This document shows positions 34,121 through 43,224 of a DNA stretch of 54,407 bases, piece after piece (position 1 is the first letter of the stretch; each line of letters opens with the position of its first letter). This DNA comes from JAEUNJ01 sp052035955 (lineage in GTDB: Bacteria > Pseudomonadota > Gammaproteobacteria > Burkholderiales > Rhodocyclaceae). A program made the translations under genes and the position numbers. The stretch spans positions 1-54,407 of the forward strand of contig JBPOHD010000071.1 in NCBI GenBank assembly GCA_052035955.1. Reading direction: 5' to 3'. The notes beneath the pieces are model-generated. The model was not told the DNA's origin. It was given only the letters and a program-made list of their open reading frames with translations, and did not search any database.

Positions 34121-35230
34121 ATGAAGAGAGTCGGTCTGGTGGGTTGGCGCGGCATGGTCGGTTCCGTGCTGACGCAGCGCATGCGCGAGGAGAACGATTT
34201 CGCGCACATCGAGCCGGTGTTCTTCACCACTTCGAATCCGGGTGGGAAAGCACCGGCATTCGCGGCTGACGCGCCTCCCTTGAAGGATGCGCGTGACCTG
34301 GATGCATTGCGGACGATGGAAATCATCATCTCCTGCCAAGGCGGAGACTACACGACCGAAGTCTTCCCGAAACTTCGGGAATCGGGTTGGAACGGATACT
34401 GGATCGACGCCGCATCGACGCTTCGGATGAAGGACGACGCCGTGATCATCCTTGATCCCGTCAATCTACATGTCATCAAGGATGCGCTGGCCAGGGGCGT
34501 CAAGAACTACATTGGCGGAAATTGCACCGTGTCCCTGATGCTGATGGCCCTTGGCGGCCTTTTCAAGGCCGACCTCGTCGAGTGGATGACATCGATGACC
34601 TATCAGGCCGCCTCCGGCGCCGGGGCCCAGAACATGCGCGAGCTGCTCATGCAGATGGGGGAAGCCCACCGGGTGGCCCAGGCGCTCCTCTCCGACCCAG
34701 CGTCGGCTATCCTCGACATCGATAGGGAGGTGGCCGGGATACTGCGCGACGATTCCTTTCCGACAGCCAACTTCGGCGTTCCGCTCGCCGGCTCGCTGAT
34801 TCCCTGGATCGACAAGGATCTCGGGAATGGCCAGAGCCGCGAGGAGTGGAAGGGACAGGCGGAAACAAACAAGATCCTTGGGCTTTCCTCCTCTCCCGTG
34901 CCGGTGGACGGACTGTGCGTCCGAATCGGCGCGATGCGCTGCCATTCCCAGGCCCTGACCATCAAGCTCAAGCGCGATGTTCCCCTTGCCGATATCGAGG
35001 AAATGCTCGCCTCCCACAACGATTGGGTGAAAGTCGTGCCGAACCAAAGGGAGGTCACGGTGACCGACCTGACCCCGGCAGCGGTGACCGGAACCCTTGC
35101 GGTGCCGGTGGGCCGCCTGCGCAAGATGTCGATGGGCGCCGAGTACCTGTCCGCGTTCACCGTGGGGGATCAATTGCTCTGGGGGGCGGCCGAACCCCTG
35201 CGGCGGATGTTGCGTATCCTCCTCGATTGA
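34121..35230 (+). CDS. asd: Aspartate-semialdehyde dehydrogenase
   Basis: Asd reduces aspartyl phosphate to the semialdehyde, the branch point to lysine/diaminopimelate, threonine and methionine. The 369-residue protein matches the proteobacterial type: GLVGWRGMVGSVLTQRM binds NADP, Cys135 in GGNCTVSLMLMALGGL is the nucleophile, and RIGAMRCHSQALTIKLKRD holds the catalytic His. ATG 34121 is preceded by gaggtctgaa. It follows leuB and precedes fimV, a common betaproteobacterial order. Confidence 0.98.
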   Translation: MKRVGLVGWRGMVGSVLTQRMREENDFAHIEPVFFTTSNPGGKAPAFAADAPPLKDARDLDALRTMEIIISCQGGDYTTEVFPKLRESGWNGYWIDAASTLRMKDDAVIILDPVNLHVIKDALARGVKNYIGGNCTVSLMLMALGGLFKADLVEWMTSMTYQAASGAGAQNMRELLMQMGEAHRVAQALLSDPASAILDIDREVAGILRDDSFPTANFGVPLAGSLIPWIDKDLGNGQSREEWKGQAETNKILGLSSSPVPVDGLCVRIGAMRCHSQALTIKLKRDVPLADIEEMLASHNDWVKVVPNQREVTVTDLTPAAVTGTLAVPVGRLRKMSMGAEYLSAFTVGDQLLWGAAEPLRRMLRILLD

Positions 35231-35326
35231 CATTCCGGCCGGCATCTAATGCTGAAGTTGAGCTTGCATGGCTAAGCTCATGATGTTATTTTGAATACTG
35301 GAGAAATATCCCTGCCGGGAGGCGCT

Positions 35327-38260
35327 GTGCGACAAACTCTCAAACAAAAGCTCTTCAAGGCGTCCTTGTTGGCTGCCGCCCTCGCGGCGCTGCCGGCGGG
35401 TGTGAATGCCGCGGGTCTCGGTAAGCTGACCGTCCTTTCGGCGCTCGGCCAGCCCTTGCGGGCGGAACTCGACCTGACTGCGACGCGTGATGAACTCAGT
35501 TCCTTGTCGGCCCGGATCGCGCCGGTCGAGGCCTTCAAACAGGCCGGAATCGAGTATCAGTCGGCCTTGGTCGGAGTGCGCTTCACGCTTGACAAGCGGC
35601 CGAACGGGTCGCCCTACCTGCGCATGGTTTCTGACCGTCCCGTCAATGAGCCCTTCCTGGATGCGCTGATCGAGTTGAACTGGGCTTCGGGACGCCTGGT
35701 ACGCGAGTACACCTTCTTGCTCGATCCGCCGGAGTCGCTGCAGCGCCCGGCCGCGGCGTCCGTGGCTCCCCCCGAGAAACGGGAAGCCGCTCCGGCGGCG
35801 ACCGTCGCACATCCGGCCCCGGCGCCCAAAGCGCCTGAAACCAAATCGCTGCCGGCGTCCGAAGGAAAGCCGCCGGCGAAGGCGGAAGCTCCAAGACCTG
35901 CCGGAGAGGCTGGCTCCCGCACGGTGAAGAAAGGCGAGACCCTCGCCAAGATCGCTGCCGAATCGAAGCCGGAGGGCGTCAATCTGGATCAGATGCTCGT
36001 GGCGCTCTTCAAGGGTAACAAGGAAGCGTTCGACGGCAACAACATGAACCGCTTGAAGGCCGGAAAGATTCTCAATGTTCCGGATGCTGCGGCGGTGGCC
36101 GAAGCGAAGCCCGAAGAGGCGAGAAAAGTCGTCCAGGCGCACGCGGCGGACTTCAATGCCTACCGCAAGAAACTGGCCGCCGTCGCGGGTGGCGCGGAAA
36201 AGCCTGCGGAGGCAGCGCCGAAACAGGAGGTGACCGGGAAGATTGCGCCGAAGGTAGAGGACAAAGTCCCGGCGGCCGCACCCGGCAAGGACAAGCTGGA
36301 GGTCTCGCGGACGGAGCAGTCGAAGGACGCGAAGGCCGTCCAGGGGCGGATTTCGGCCCTGGAGGAAGATTTGGTCGCCCGCGACAAGGCCTTGAAGGAG
36401 GCCAACAGCCGGATCGCCGATCTGGAGAAGAACCTCTCCGACCTCAAGAAACTGGCCGAACTCAAGAACCAGGGGGCGGCAGAACTTCAGAAGCAGGCTC
36501 AAGCGGCCAAGGCGCCGCCCGCGGCTCCGGTTCCTGCACCGGTCGCCAAGGGTCCCGAAGCGCCCCCGGCGAAGGCGCCGGAACCGCCACCGGCGGCAAA
36601 GGCCGTGGAAAAGCCGGTGGAAGCTCCGAAGGCGGTCGAGGCACCCAAGCCGGTTGCCCCCGTCGAGGCGCCCAAGCCGCCGGCCGAGGCGCCCAAGGCC
36701 GCGGAGCCGCCGCCAGCTGCGGAGGCGCCGAAACAGGCAGAGCCACCGAAGCCGGTGGATGCCCCCAAGCCGCCTCCCCCGGCGAAGAAGCCTGCGGCGC
36801 CGCCGCCTCCTCCGCCGCCTCCGCCCAGTTTCACGGAAGAGAACCCGGAAATCGTGTTTGGCGGTGGGGCACTCGTGGCGCTCCTGGCCGGTTACTTCGG
36901 ATTCAGCGCCTGGCGCAAGAAGAAGAAGGGGCGTGGCGGCGTCACCGAGGGCGACCTGTCGGCAAATTCCGTGTTTGGCACGACGGGTGGTCAAAGCGTC
37001 GACACCAGCAACAGTTCCATCCAGACCGATTTCAGCCAGTCCGGAATCGGCGCGATAGATGCGGACGAGGGAGTGGACCCGGTTGCCGAGGCCGATGTCT
37101 ACATGGCCTATGGCCGCGACGCGCAGGCGGAAGAGATCCTGCTGGACGCCCTGAAGACGGATCCGGCCCGTCACGCGGTTCATCTGAAGTTGCTTGAGAT
37201 TTATGCTGCCCGCAAGAGTGTCAAGCAGTTCGAAACCCTGGCTACCGACCTCTACGGCCAGACTGGCGGCAATGGAGCCGATTGGGAAAAGGCGGCTGCC
37301 CTGGGACGCAGCCTGGATCCCGACAATCCCTTGTACGGCGGCAAGCCGGGCGAGAAGGCCGTGCCGGACCTCAATACCACGGTGATCCTGTCGGCGCCTC
37401 CGGAGAAGGTCAAGGACACCGTGACCATGCCAGGCGAGTTGCAACAGATGGCACAGGCCGCGGAGGTACCGGTAGCGGCCCAGCCTGAGCCTCCCCCGCA
37501 ACCGGTCGAGGAACCTCCGGCGAGCCTGGACTTCGATCTCGACTTGGGCAGCCCGGTCGTGCCTCAACCGGTCGCGGCGATGGAACCCGCGCCTGAGCCG
37601 GAACCACTCCCGACCAAGGCCGAGGATGCCGGGGGGCTCGACTTCGACCTCGACCTGGGAGCCACTGTCGTGGTCCCTGCGGCCCAGGCGACGCCCGAGC
37701 CGGAATTCTCTGGTGCATCGACTGTCGTCATGCCCGAGCCGGCCGAACCGCCCCCGGAGGAATCGCCGCCATCGCTCGATATCGATTTCGCCGTCACGGA
37801 TACCGGTATCCCGGGGCCGAAGCCGGTCGCCGAGGTCCCTGCCGAGGACACGAACGTCATCGATTTCGACCTGGATCTCTCGCCGGCGGCTGCGGCGCCG
37901 GCCGAGGAGGTCGCCTCGATCGAACTCGAGCGCTCCAACGTCATGGGAGAGAAGGCCCTGGACTTCAATTTCGACCTGGACAGCGCCCCAGCCGCCTCGG
38001 CCGCGGCCGAGGTACCACCGCCCGCTCTCGATCTGTCCGACATCAGCCTCGACTTGGGTGAACCTGCCGTCGCGGCCGCTACGGATGCAGGGGGGGCCGG
38101 GGATGAGAATCCCGAAGTGGCAACCAAGCTTGAACTGGCCCAGGCCTACGAGGAAATGGACGACAAGGAGGGTGCCCGCGAACTCCTGCAGGAGGTTCTG
38201 AACGAAGGCACGCCGGCGCAGCAGGAAATGGCGCGGGAGCGTCTGGCCAAGCTTGCCTGA
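35327..38260 (+). CDS. fimV: FimV-type peptidoglycan-binding pilus/polarity protein
   Basis: FimV is an inner-membrane protein that spans periplasm and cytoplasm and organises type IV pili and cell poles. GTG 35327 has gggagg (35317-35322) 4 nt before it. In the 977-residue product: signal peptide (KASLLAAALAALPAGVNAA), FimV N-terminal domain (GKLTVLSALGQPLRAELDL), a LysM-like segment (SRTVKKGETLAKIAAESK), a coiled coil (about 345-385), a Pro/Ala/Lys linker with a run of prolines, one membrane helix (FGGGALVALLAGYFGFSAW), and an acidic cytoplasmic tail with the FimV C-terminal TPR motif (KLELAQAYEEMDDKEGARELL). The tail repeats an LDFDLDL-like motif. Confidence 0.95.
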   Translation: MRQTLKQKLFKASLLAAALAALPAGVNAAGLGKLTVLSALGQPLRAELDLTATRDELSSLSARIAPVEAFKQAGIEYQSALVGVRFTLDKRPNGSPYLRMVSDRPVNEPFLDALIELNWASGRLVREYTFLLDPPESLQRPAAASVAPPEKREAAPAATVAHPAPAPKAPETKSLPASEGKPPAKAEAPRPAGEAGSRTVKKGETLAKIAAESKPEGVNLDQMLVALFKGNKEAFDGNNMNRLKAGKILNVPDAAAVAEAKPEEARKVVQAHAADFNAYRKKLAAVAGGAEKPAEAAPKQEVTGKIAPKVEDKVPAAAPGKDKLEVSRTEQSKDAKAVQGRISALEEDLVARDKALKEANSRIADLEKNLSDLKKLAELKNQGAAELQKQAQAAKAPPAAPVPAPVAKGPEAPPAKAPEPPPAAKAVEKPVEAPKAVEAPKPVAPVEAPKPPAEAPKAAEPPPAAEAPKQAEPPKPVDAPKPPPPAKKPAAPPPPPPPPPSFTEENPEIVFGGGALVALLAGYFGFSAWRKKKKGRGGVTEGDLSANSVFGTTGGQSVDTSNSSIQTDFSQSGIGAIDADEGVDPVAEADVYMAYGRDAQAEEILLDALKTDPARHAVHLKLLEIYAARKSVKQFETLATDLYGQTGGNGADWEKAAALGRSLDPDNPLYGGKPGEKAVPDLNTTVILSAPPEKVKDTVTMPGELQQMAQAAEVPVAAQPEPPPQPVEEPPASLDFDLDLGSPVVPQPVAAMEPAPEPEPLPTKAEDAGGLDFDLDLGATVVVPAAQATPEPEFSGASTVVMPEPAEPPPEESPPSLDIDFAVTDTGIPGPKPVAEVPAEDTNVIDFDLDLSPAAAAPAEEVASIELERSNVMGEKALDFNFDLDSAPAASAAAEVPPPALDLSDISLDLGEPAVAAATDAGGAGDENPEVATKLELAQAYEEMDDKEGARELLQEVLNEGTPAQQEMARERLAKLA
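37526..38065 (+). repeat. Degenerate acidic motif repeat in the FimV tail
   Basis: The motif [L/I]DFDLDL recurs at about residues 734 and 771 (LDFDLDLG), 817 (LDIDFAV), 845 (IDFDLDLS), 878 (LDFNFDLD) and 901-908 (LDLSDISLDLGE), each separated by 25-45 Pro/Ala/Glu-rich residues. At the DNA level the copies have diverged. Confidence 0.75.
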
Positions 38261-38300
38261 TTTCCCGGGCGGGGAGACCCGCCCGGCGCCGCATTCTCCC

Positions 38301-38909
38301 GTGAACCTCCATCCCGCTAGCCTCCTGGCCGGATGGGGCGTGGCAACCCTGGTCCTGCAGGCCTCGAACGGAGTCCTCCTCGCAGTCACCGCCGGTCCGC
38401 CGATCGTCATCGCGATTGCGTTCGTACCGCGTCGATTCCTTCCCCTGTTGCGACGCCTGCGCTGGCTGATCCTCACCATCGTGGCCGTGTTTGCATTGGC
38501 GACTCCGGGCGTCTTCCTGGAGGGTTTCGCCGGACGCCTGGGATTGACCCACGACGGAATTGCAGCTGGCGCAGATCACCTGCTTCGGTTGCTGGCAACA
38601 CTGGCTCTGCTGGCCTTGATCCTCGAGTGCCTTTCCATCTCCCGCCTCGTTGCCGGATTGCACGCGTTGGCTGGCCCATTTGTCCTGATGGGATTCGACA
38701 GGGACCGGGCGGCAGCCCGGTTGTTGCTGGTGCTCCAGTATGTCGAGGGCGGCGGCGCAACGGTCGGGTGGCGGCACTGGATGGACCCCGACGACGGAAC
38801 CGCGGGCGATCCCGCATTGTGTTTTCCAAGAATTTCCGCGGGACCACTCGACGTCGCCTGGGGCGCCACCCTCCTCGGATACCTGGTCCTCCTGGAGACG
38901 ATCCGGTGA
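38301..38909 (+). CDS. CbiQ/EcfT-like membrane protein
   Basis: A membrane protein of 202 residues (GTG 38301) or 218 (TTG 38253, overlapping fimV). Four to five hydrophobic segments are visible, with the sequence ATPGVFLEGFAGRLGLTHDG before the third and SRLVAGLHALAGPFVLMGF plus RAAARLLLVLQYV after it, a pattern like the T component of energy-coupling-factor transporters. The ATPases and substrate-binding component are not nearby, and the typical ARG coupling motifs are not obvious, so transport is uncertain. The stop overlaps the truA start by 4 bases (GTGA). Confidence 0.6.
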   Translation: MNLHPASLLAGWGVATLVLQASNGVLLAVTAGPPIVIAIAFVPRRFLPLLRRLRWLILTIVAVFALATPGVFLEGFAGRLGLTHDGIAAGADHLLRLLATLALLALILECLSISRLVAGLHALAGPFVLMGFDRDRAAARLLLVLQYVEGGGATVGWRHWMDPDDGTAGDPALCFPRISAGPLDVAWGATLLGYLVLLETIR

Positions 38910-39685
38910 GGTGGGCATTGGGCGTCGAATACGATGGATCCCGCTACAGCGGTTGGCAAGTGCAGGACGGGGTGCCGACCGTCCAGGGCGTACTCGAGGA
39001 AGCCCTTGCCGCCGTGGCCGGAATGCCGGTACGGGCCACCTGCGCCGGGAGAACGGACGCAGGCGTCCATGCGTCCGGGCAGGTGGTCCACATCGATCCG
39101 GCCGTGGAGCGACCGGAGTCTGCGTGGATTCGAGGGGTCAATGCCCACCTGCCGCCCGATGTGGCCGTGGTCTGGGCGAAGGCGGTCGGTCTGGACTTCC
39201 ATGCCCGTTTTTCGGCGTCTGGCCGGTGCTACCGCTACTATCTATTGAACCACCCGGTTCGGCCTGCCATGGCATCCCATCGCGTCGGGTGGTACCACCG
39301 GCTCCTCGATGTCGACGACATGGCTGCAGCCGCTGCGCTTCTGGTCGGAGAACACGATTTCTCGGCGTTCCGCGCGGCGGAGTGCCAAGCCAAGTCGCCC
39401 GTGAAACACCTGCATGTCGCCTCCGTGGTCCGCCATGGCGATCTGGTGACATTCGATTTTCGTGCCGATGCATTTCTGCACCACATGGTCAGGAACATTG
39501 TCGGGTCACTGATTTTCGTCGGAAATGGGCGGCGGAGACCGGATTGGTTGGCCGAACTGCTGGCCCGGCGGGACCGCACCCTCGCCGCGCCCACCTTTCC
39601 AGCCGCCGGTCTCTACCTGACCGCTGTCGAGTACCCCGAGTGCTGGCGCCTGCCGGCGCCGAATCGTATGATCGTGCCCTTCTGA
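38906..39685 (+). CDS. truA: tRNA pseudouridine(38-40) synthase
   Basis: TruA makes pseudouridine in the anticodon stem-loop of many tRNAs. The 259-residue product from GTG 38906 begins VRWALGVEYDGSRYSGWQVQ; the catalytic Asp51 is in CAGRTDAGVHASGQV, and FLHHMVRNIVGSLIFVGNG closes the fold. An ORF open far upstream (38333) is a shadow of the preceding gene. It is coupled to that gene and is 12 nt before trpF. Confidence 0.96.
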   Translation: MRWALGVEYDGSRYSGWQVQDGVPTVQGVLEEALAAVAGMPVRATCAGRTDAGVHASGQVVHIDPAVERPESAWIRGVNAHLPPDVAVVWAKAVGLDFHARFSASGRCYRYYLLNHPVRPAMASHRVGWYHRLLDVDDMAAAAALLVGEHDFSAFRAAECQAKSPVKHLHVASVVRHGDLVTFDFRADAFLHHMVRNIVGSLIFVGNGRRRPDWLAELLARRDRTLAAPTFPAAGLYLTAVEYPECWRLPAPNRMIVPF

Positions 39686-39697
39686 GCGGGCGATGCC

Positions 39698-40357
39698 ATG
39701 GGCAGGACGAGAATCAAGATTTGCGGAATCACCAGGCTGGAGGATCTGGACGCCGTCCTGGCTGCTGGCGTCGATGCGGTGGGATTCGTCTTCTATCCCC
39801 CCAGTCCGCGCTTTCTCGACTCGGGTCGGGCCGCAATCCTGGCCAATGCGACACCGCCCTTCGTTTGCCGGGTGGGCCTGTTCGCGAACGCCGAGGCATC
39901 TGCCGTGAAGGACGTCCTTGCCCGCGTGGATCTGGGGTTGTTGCAGTTCCATGGCGAGGAGGACGAGTCTTACTGCAAACAATTCGGACGACCCTATATC
40001 AAGGCGGCCCGGGTGAGGGCCGACCTTGATTTGATAAACTACGGGCGGATGTTCCCATCTTCCGCCGGTCTGCTGCTTGACGCTTACGTGGATGGATATG
40101 GCGGCCGCGGCGAAACTTTCGATTGGAAACTGATCCCCCGGGTACTACCCCTGCCGATAGTCCTATCCGGAGGATTGAACGCCGGTAACGTGGGGGAAGG
40201 TGTCCGGATCGTGAGGCCTTGGGCCGTGGACGTCAGCAGCGGCGTCGAACAGTCGAAAGGCGTCAAGGACGCCGCCAAGATTGCCGCCTTCACGGCGGCC
40301 GTACGAAAGGCCGACGAGAGGGCCGGAACGCAGGCCGATACCCATGCAAATGACTGA
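39698..40357 (+). CDS. trpF: Phosphoribosylanthranilate isomerase
   Basis: The third step of tryptophan synthesis from anthranilate. The 219-residue TIM barrel starts RTRIKICGITRLEDLDAVLA with the catalytic Cys, has the general-acid Asp in SAGLLLDAYVDGYGGRGETF, and the phosphate-binding LSGGLNAGNV and VDVSSGVEQSKGVKD. It overlaps trpB by 14 bases. trpF-trpB-trpA form a unit here, with trpE, G, D and C absent from the window. Confidence 0.97.
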   Translation: MGRTRIKICGITRLEDLDAVLAAGVDAVGFVFYPPSPRFLDSGRAAILANATPPFVCRVGLFANAEASAVKDVLARVDLGLLQFHGEEDESYCKQFGRPYIKAARVRADLDLINYGRMFPSSAGLLLDAYVDGYGGRGETFDWKLIPRVLPLPIVLSGGLNAGNVGEGVRIVRPWAVDVSSGVEQSKGVKDAAKIAAFTAAVRKADERAGTQADTHAND

Positions 40358-41555
40358 TCTTCCTTACACGCTTCCCGACGAACGCGGCCATTTCGGGGCC
40401 TACGGCGGAGTGTTCGTCGCGGAAACCCTGATGCCGGCCTTGGCCGAGCTTCGCGCCGCCTATGCGGAAGCCCAGGCCGACCCGGCATTCCGCGAAGAGT
40501 TCGCCCATGAACTGAAGCACTACGTCGGACGGCCAAGCCCTGTTTATTTGGCCCGCCGCTGGTCTGAGACCCTCGGCGGCGCCCGGATTTACCTGAAGCG
40601 CGAGGACTTGAATCATACCGGCGCCCACAAGGTCAATAATTGCATCGGTCAGGCTCTGCTGGCGCGGCGTATGGGAAAACCGCGCGTGATCGCCGAGACG
40701 GGTGCCGGACAACACGGCGTCGCCACGGCGACCGTGGCAGCGCGCTACGGCATGGAATGCGTGGTCTATATGGGGGCCGAGGACATCAAGCGCCAGGCGG
40801 CCAATGTCTACCGGATGAAACTGCTCGGTGCCACCGTGGTGCCTGTCGAGTCGGGCTCGAAAACGCTCAAGGATGCCCTGAACGAGGCCATGCGCGACTG
40901 GGTGACCAACGTCGGCAATACCTTCTACATCATTGGAACCGTCGCCGGGCCGCATCCCTACCCGATGATGGTGCGCGATTTCCAGGCCGTGATCGGCGAG
41001 GAATGCATGACCCAGATGCCCGAACTGGCGGGGCGCCAGCCCGATGCCGTGATCGCCTGCGTCGGCGGTGGGTCGAATGCCATGGGAATTTTCCATCCCT
41101 ACATTTCCGTCCCGGGCGTGCGCTTGATAGGCGTGGAGGCGGGCGGTCACGGCATGGATACCGGCCGACACGCGGCATCGCTGACCGCGGGTCGGCCGGG
41201 CGTCCTGCACGGGAACAGGACCTATCTGCTGCAGGACGCCAACGGCCAGATCACGGAAACCCACTCGGTGTCTGCGGGACTGGACTACCCGGGCGTCGGT
41301 CCCGAACATGCCTGGCTGAAGGACTCGGGCCGTGCCGAGTACGTGACGGTCACGGACGACGAAGCCTTGCAGGCATTCCACGATCTGTGCCGTATCGAGG
41401 GCATCATCCCGGCCCTGGAATCGAGCCATGCGCTCGCCCATGCGGCCCGCCTGGCGCCGACGCTTTCGCGAGACCATGTCCTGCTGGTCAATCTCTCCGG
41501 TCGGGGTGACAAGGACATGCACACCGTAGCCGAGAAATCCGGAATCCGATTCTGA
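40344..41555 (+). CDS. trpB: Tryptophan synthase beta chain
   Basis: TrpB condenses indole with serine using PLP. From ATG 40344 (403 residues; ATG 40350 is also possible), the PLP lysine is Lys96 in NHTGAHKVNNC; GAGQHGVATATVAARYG, the phosphate-binding CVGGGSNAMGIF and GVEAGGHG follow. The frame upstream to 40281 lies inside trpF. It overlaps trpA by one base (TGATG), keeping the two subunits in step. Confidence 0.98.
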   Translation: MQMTDLPYTLPDERGHFGAYGGVFVAETLMPALAELRAAYAEAQADPAFREEFAHELKHYVGRPSPVYLARRWSETLGGARIYLKREDLNHTGAHKVNNCIGQALLARRMGKPRVIAETGAGQHGVATATVAARYGMECVVYMGAEDIKRQAANVYRMKLLGATVVPVESGSKTLKDALNEAMRDWVTNVGNTFYIIGTVAGPHPYPMMVRDFQAVIGEECMTQMPELAGRQPDAVIACVGGGSNAMGIFHPYISVPGVRLIGVEAGGHGMDTGRHAASLTAGRPGVLHGNRTYLLQDANGQITETHSVSAGLDYPGVGPEHAWLKDSGRAEYVTVTDDEALQAFHDLCRIEGIIPALESSHALAHAARLAPTLSRDHVLLVNLSGRGDKDMHTVAEKSGIRF

Positions 41556-42364
41556 TGGGACGCATCGAAGACACCTTTTCCCGCCTGGCACGGGAAGGCC
41601 GCAAGGCCCTGATCCCCTTCATCACGGCTGGTGATCCGGAACCGGGCCTGACCGTGCCGCTGATGCGCGCCCTGGTGGACGGAGGGGCCGACATCATCGA
41701 ACTCGGCGTTCCCTTCTCCGATCCCATGGCGGATGGTCCGACGATCCAGCGCGCCTCCGAGCGCGCGCTCAGCTGGGGCACCAGCCTTCGCATCGTCCTG
41801 GGCATGGTGAGGGAGTTCCGCAAGTCGAATGCGGGCACGCCCGTGGTCCTGATGGGATATGCCAATCCGATCGAGGCTTACGGCATCGCGGCCTTCGTGG
41901 CCGACGCCGTGGCCGCAGGGGTGGACGGCGTGCTGGTGGTCGATTATCCGCCGGAGGAATGCGGGGATTTCGTCGCCGCCCTCAAGTCGGGCGGCCTGGC
42001 CCCCATCTTCCTGCTGGCGCCCACCTCGAGCGAGGCGCGCTTCGATCAGGTGGCCCGCTCCGGCAGCGGGTACCTGTACTACGTTTCCCTCAAGGGGGTC
42101 ACGGGTGCGGCGCACCTGGACCTCGACGAGGTGGCGCGGCGGATTCCGGCGATCCGCGAGCGGGTGCGCATGCCGGTCGGTGTCGGCTTCGGAATCCGCG
42201 ACGGCGAGGCGGCGGCCCGGGTCGCGGCGGTCGCCGACGCCGTCGTCATCGGCAGTCGCATCATCGAGGAAATCGAGAATTCCCCCCGTGAGGAAGCCGC
42301 GGCTCGCGTGACGGCTTTCCTGCGCGGAGTCCGGATGGCCATGGATGCCGGGAGGGCAGCATGA
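41555..42364 (+). CDS. trpA: Tryptophan synthase alpha chain
   Basis: TrpA splits indole-3-glycerol phosphate and channels indole to TrpB. The 269 residues match the family. The catalytic acids Glu49 and Asp60 lie in IIELGVPFSDPMADG, PLIPF-like KALIPFITAGDPEPG is at 18-32, and GVTGAAHLDL and GVGFGIRDGEAA form the phosphate site. It overlaps accD by 4 bases (ATGA). Confidence 0.98.
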   Translation: MGRIEDTFSRLAREGRKALIPFITAGDPEPGLTVPLMRALVDGGADIIELGVPFSDPMADGPTIQRASERALSWGTSLRIVLGMVREFRKSNAGTPVVLMGYANPIEAYGIAAFVADAVAAGVDGVLVVDYPPEECGDFVAALKSGGLAPIFLLAPTSSEARFDQVARSGSGYLYYVSLKGVTGAAHLDLDEVARRIPAIRERVRMPVGVGFGIRDGEAAARVAAVADAVVIGSRIIEEIENSPREEAAARVTAFLRGVRMAMDAGRAA

Positions 42365-43224
42365 GTTGGATCCAAAAGCTGTTGCCGCCGAAGATCAAGC
42401 GCTCGGAAGGGGTGCGCAAGTCGATTCCGGAAGGCTTGTGGAGCAAGTGCCCGGCGTGCGAAGCCGTCCTCTACAGCACGGACCTGGAAAACAACCAGCA
42501 GGTATGCCCCAAGTGTTCTCACCACCTGAGAATCAAGGCGCGGCACAGGCTCGATATTCTCCTGGACTCCGAGGGACGTTACGAAATCGGTGCCGAAGTC
42601 GTTCCCGTCGACGCACTCAAGTTCAAGGATAGCCGGCGGTATTCGGAGCGATTGGCATCGGCTGCGGACGATACTGGCGAAACCGACGCCCTCGTCGTCC
42701 TGCAGGGGGCGATCCGCAGCGTTCCCGTCGTCGTCGCCTGCTTCGAGTTCGAGTTCCTCGGTGGCTCCATGGGCTCCGTGGTCGGCGAGCGCTTCGTGCG
42801 CGGCGTGCGGGCGGCCATCGAGGGGCAGATGCCCTTCGTCTGCATCACGGCCTCCGGCGGGGCCCGCATGCAGGAAGGCTTGCTTTCGCTGATGCAGATG
42901 GCCAAGACCACTGCCGCGGTCAGCCTGCTGGCCAGGCATCGCCTGCCTTTCATCACCGTCCTGACCGACCCGACCATGGGCGGCGTCTCCGCCTCCTTCG
43001 CCTTCGTCGGCGACGTGGTGATCGCCGAGCCCGGGGCGCTGATCGGTTTCGCCGGGCCGCGGGTCATCGAGCAGACGGTGCGCCAGACCCTGCCGGAAGG
43101 CTTCCAGCGGGCCGAATTCCTGCTCGAGAAGGGCGCCATCGACATGATCGTCGATCGGCGCGAGATGCGGGACCGCCTGGCCTCCCTGATGACCCTCCTG
43201 CAAGGGGTTCCCGCCGCCGGATGA
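42361..43224 (+). CDS. accD: Acetyl-CoA carboxylase carboxyltransferase subunit beta
   Basis: AccD partners AccA (275-1243 in this window) in malonyl-CoA synthesis. The 287-residue protein has the N-terminal zinc ribbon (C30, C33, C49, C52) and the carboxyltransferase core with GGSMGSVVGERFVRGVRAA, CITASGGARMQEG and TDPTMGGVSASFAFVGDV. The trpA-accD-folC order with ATGA overlaps on both sides is usual in beta- and gammaproteobacteria. Confidence 0.98.
   Translation: MSWIQKLLPPKIKRSEGVRKSIPEGLWSKCPACEAVLYSTDLENNQQVCPKCSHHLRIKARHRLDILLDSEGRYEIGAEVVPVDALKFKDSRRYSERLASAADDTGETDALVVLQGAIRSVPVVVACFEFEFLGGSMGSVVGERFVRGVRAAIEGQMPFVCITASGGARMQEGLLSLMQMAKTTAAVSLLARHRLPFITVLTDPTMGGVSASFAFVGDVVIAEPGALIGFAGPRVIEQTVRQTLPEGFQRAEFLLEKGAIDMIVDRREMRDRLASLMTLLQGVPAAG

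Noticed and set aside
36480..36835. Proline/alanine-rich part of fimV as a tandem DNA repeat or recombination site
   Set aside because: The similarity is at amino-acid level only; the DNA copies are too different to be a true tandem repeat.
35246..38479. Very long open frame (over 1000 codons) on the minus strand opposite fimV
   Set aside because: It is Arg/Leu/Gly-rich with no domain, and mirrors the Ala/Pro/Glu codons of fimV; fimV has clear domains and a ribosome site.
38333..38905. Long upstream extension of truA
   Set aside because: It lies in the wrong frame of the EcfT-like gene; TruA begins at GTG 38906.
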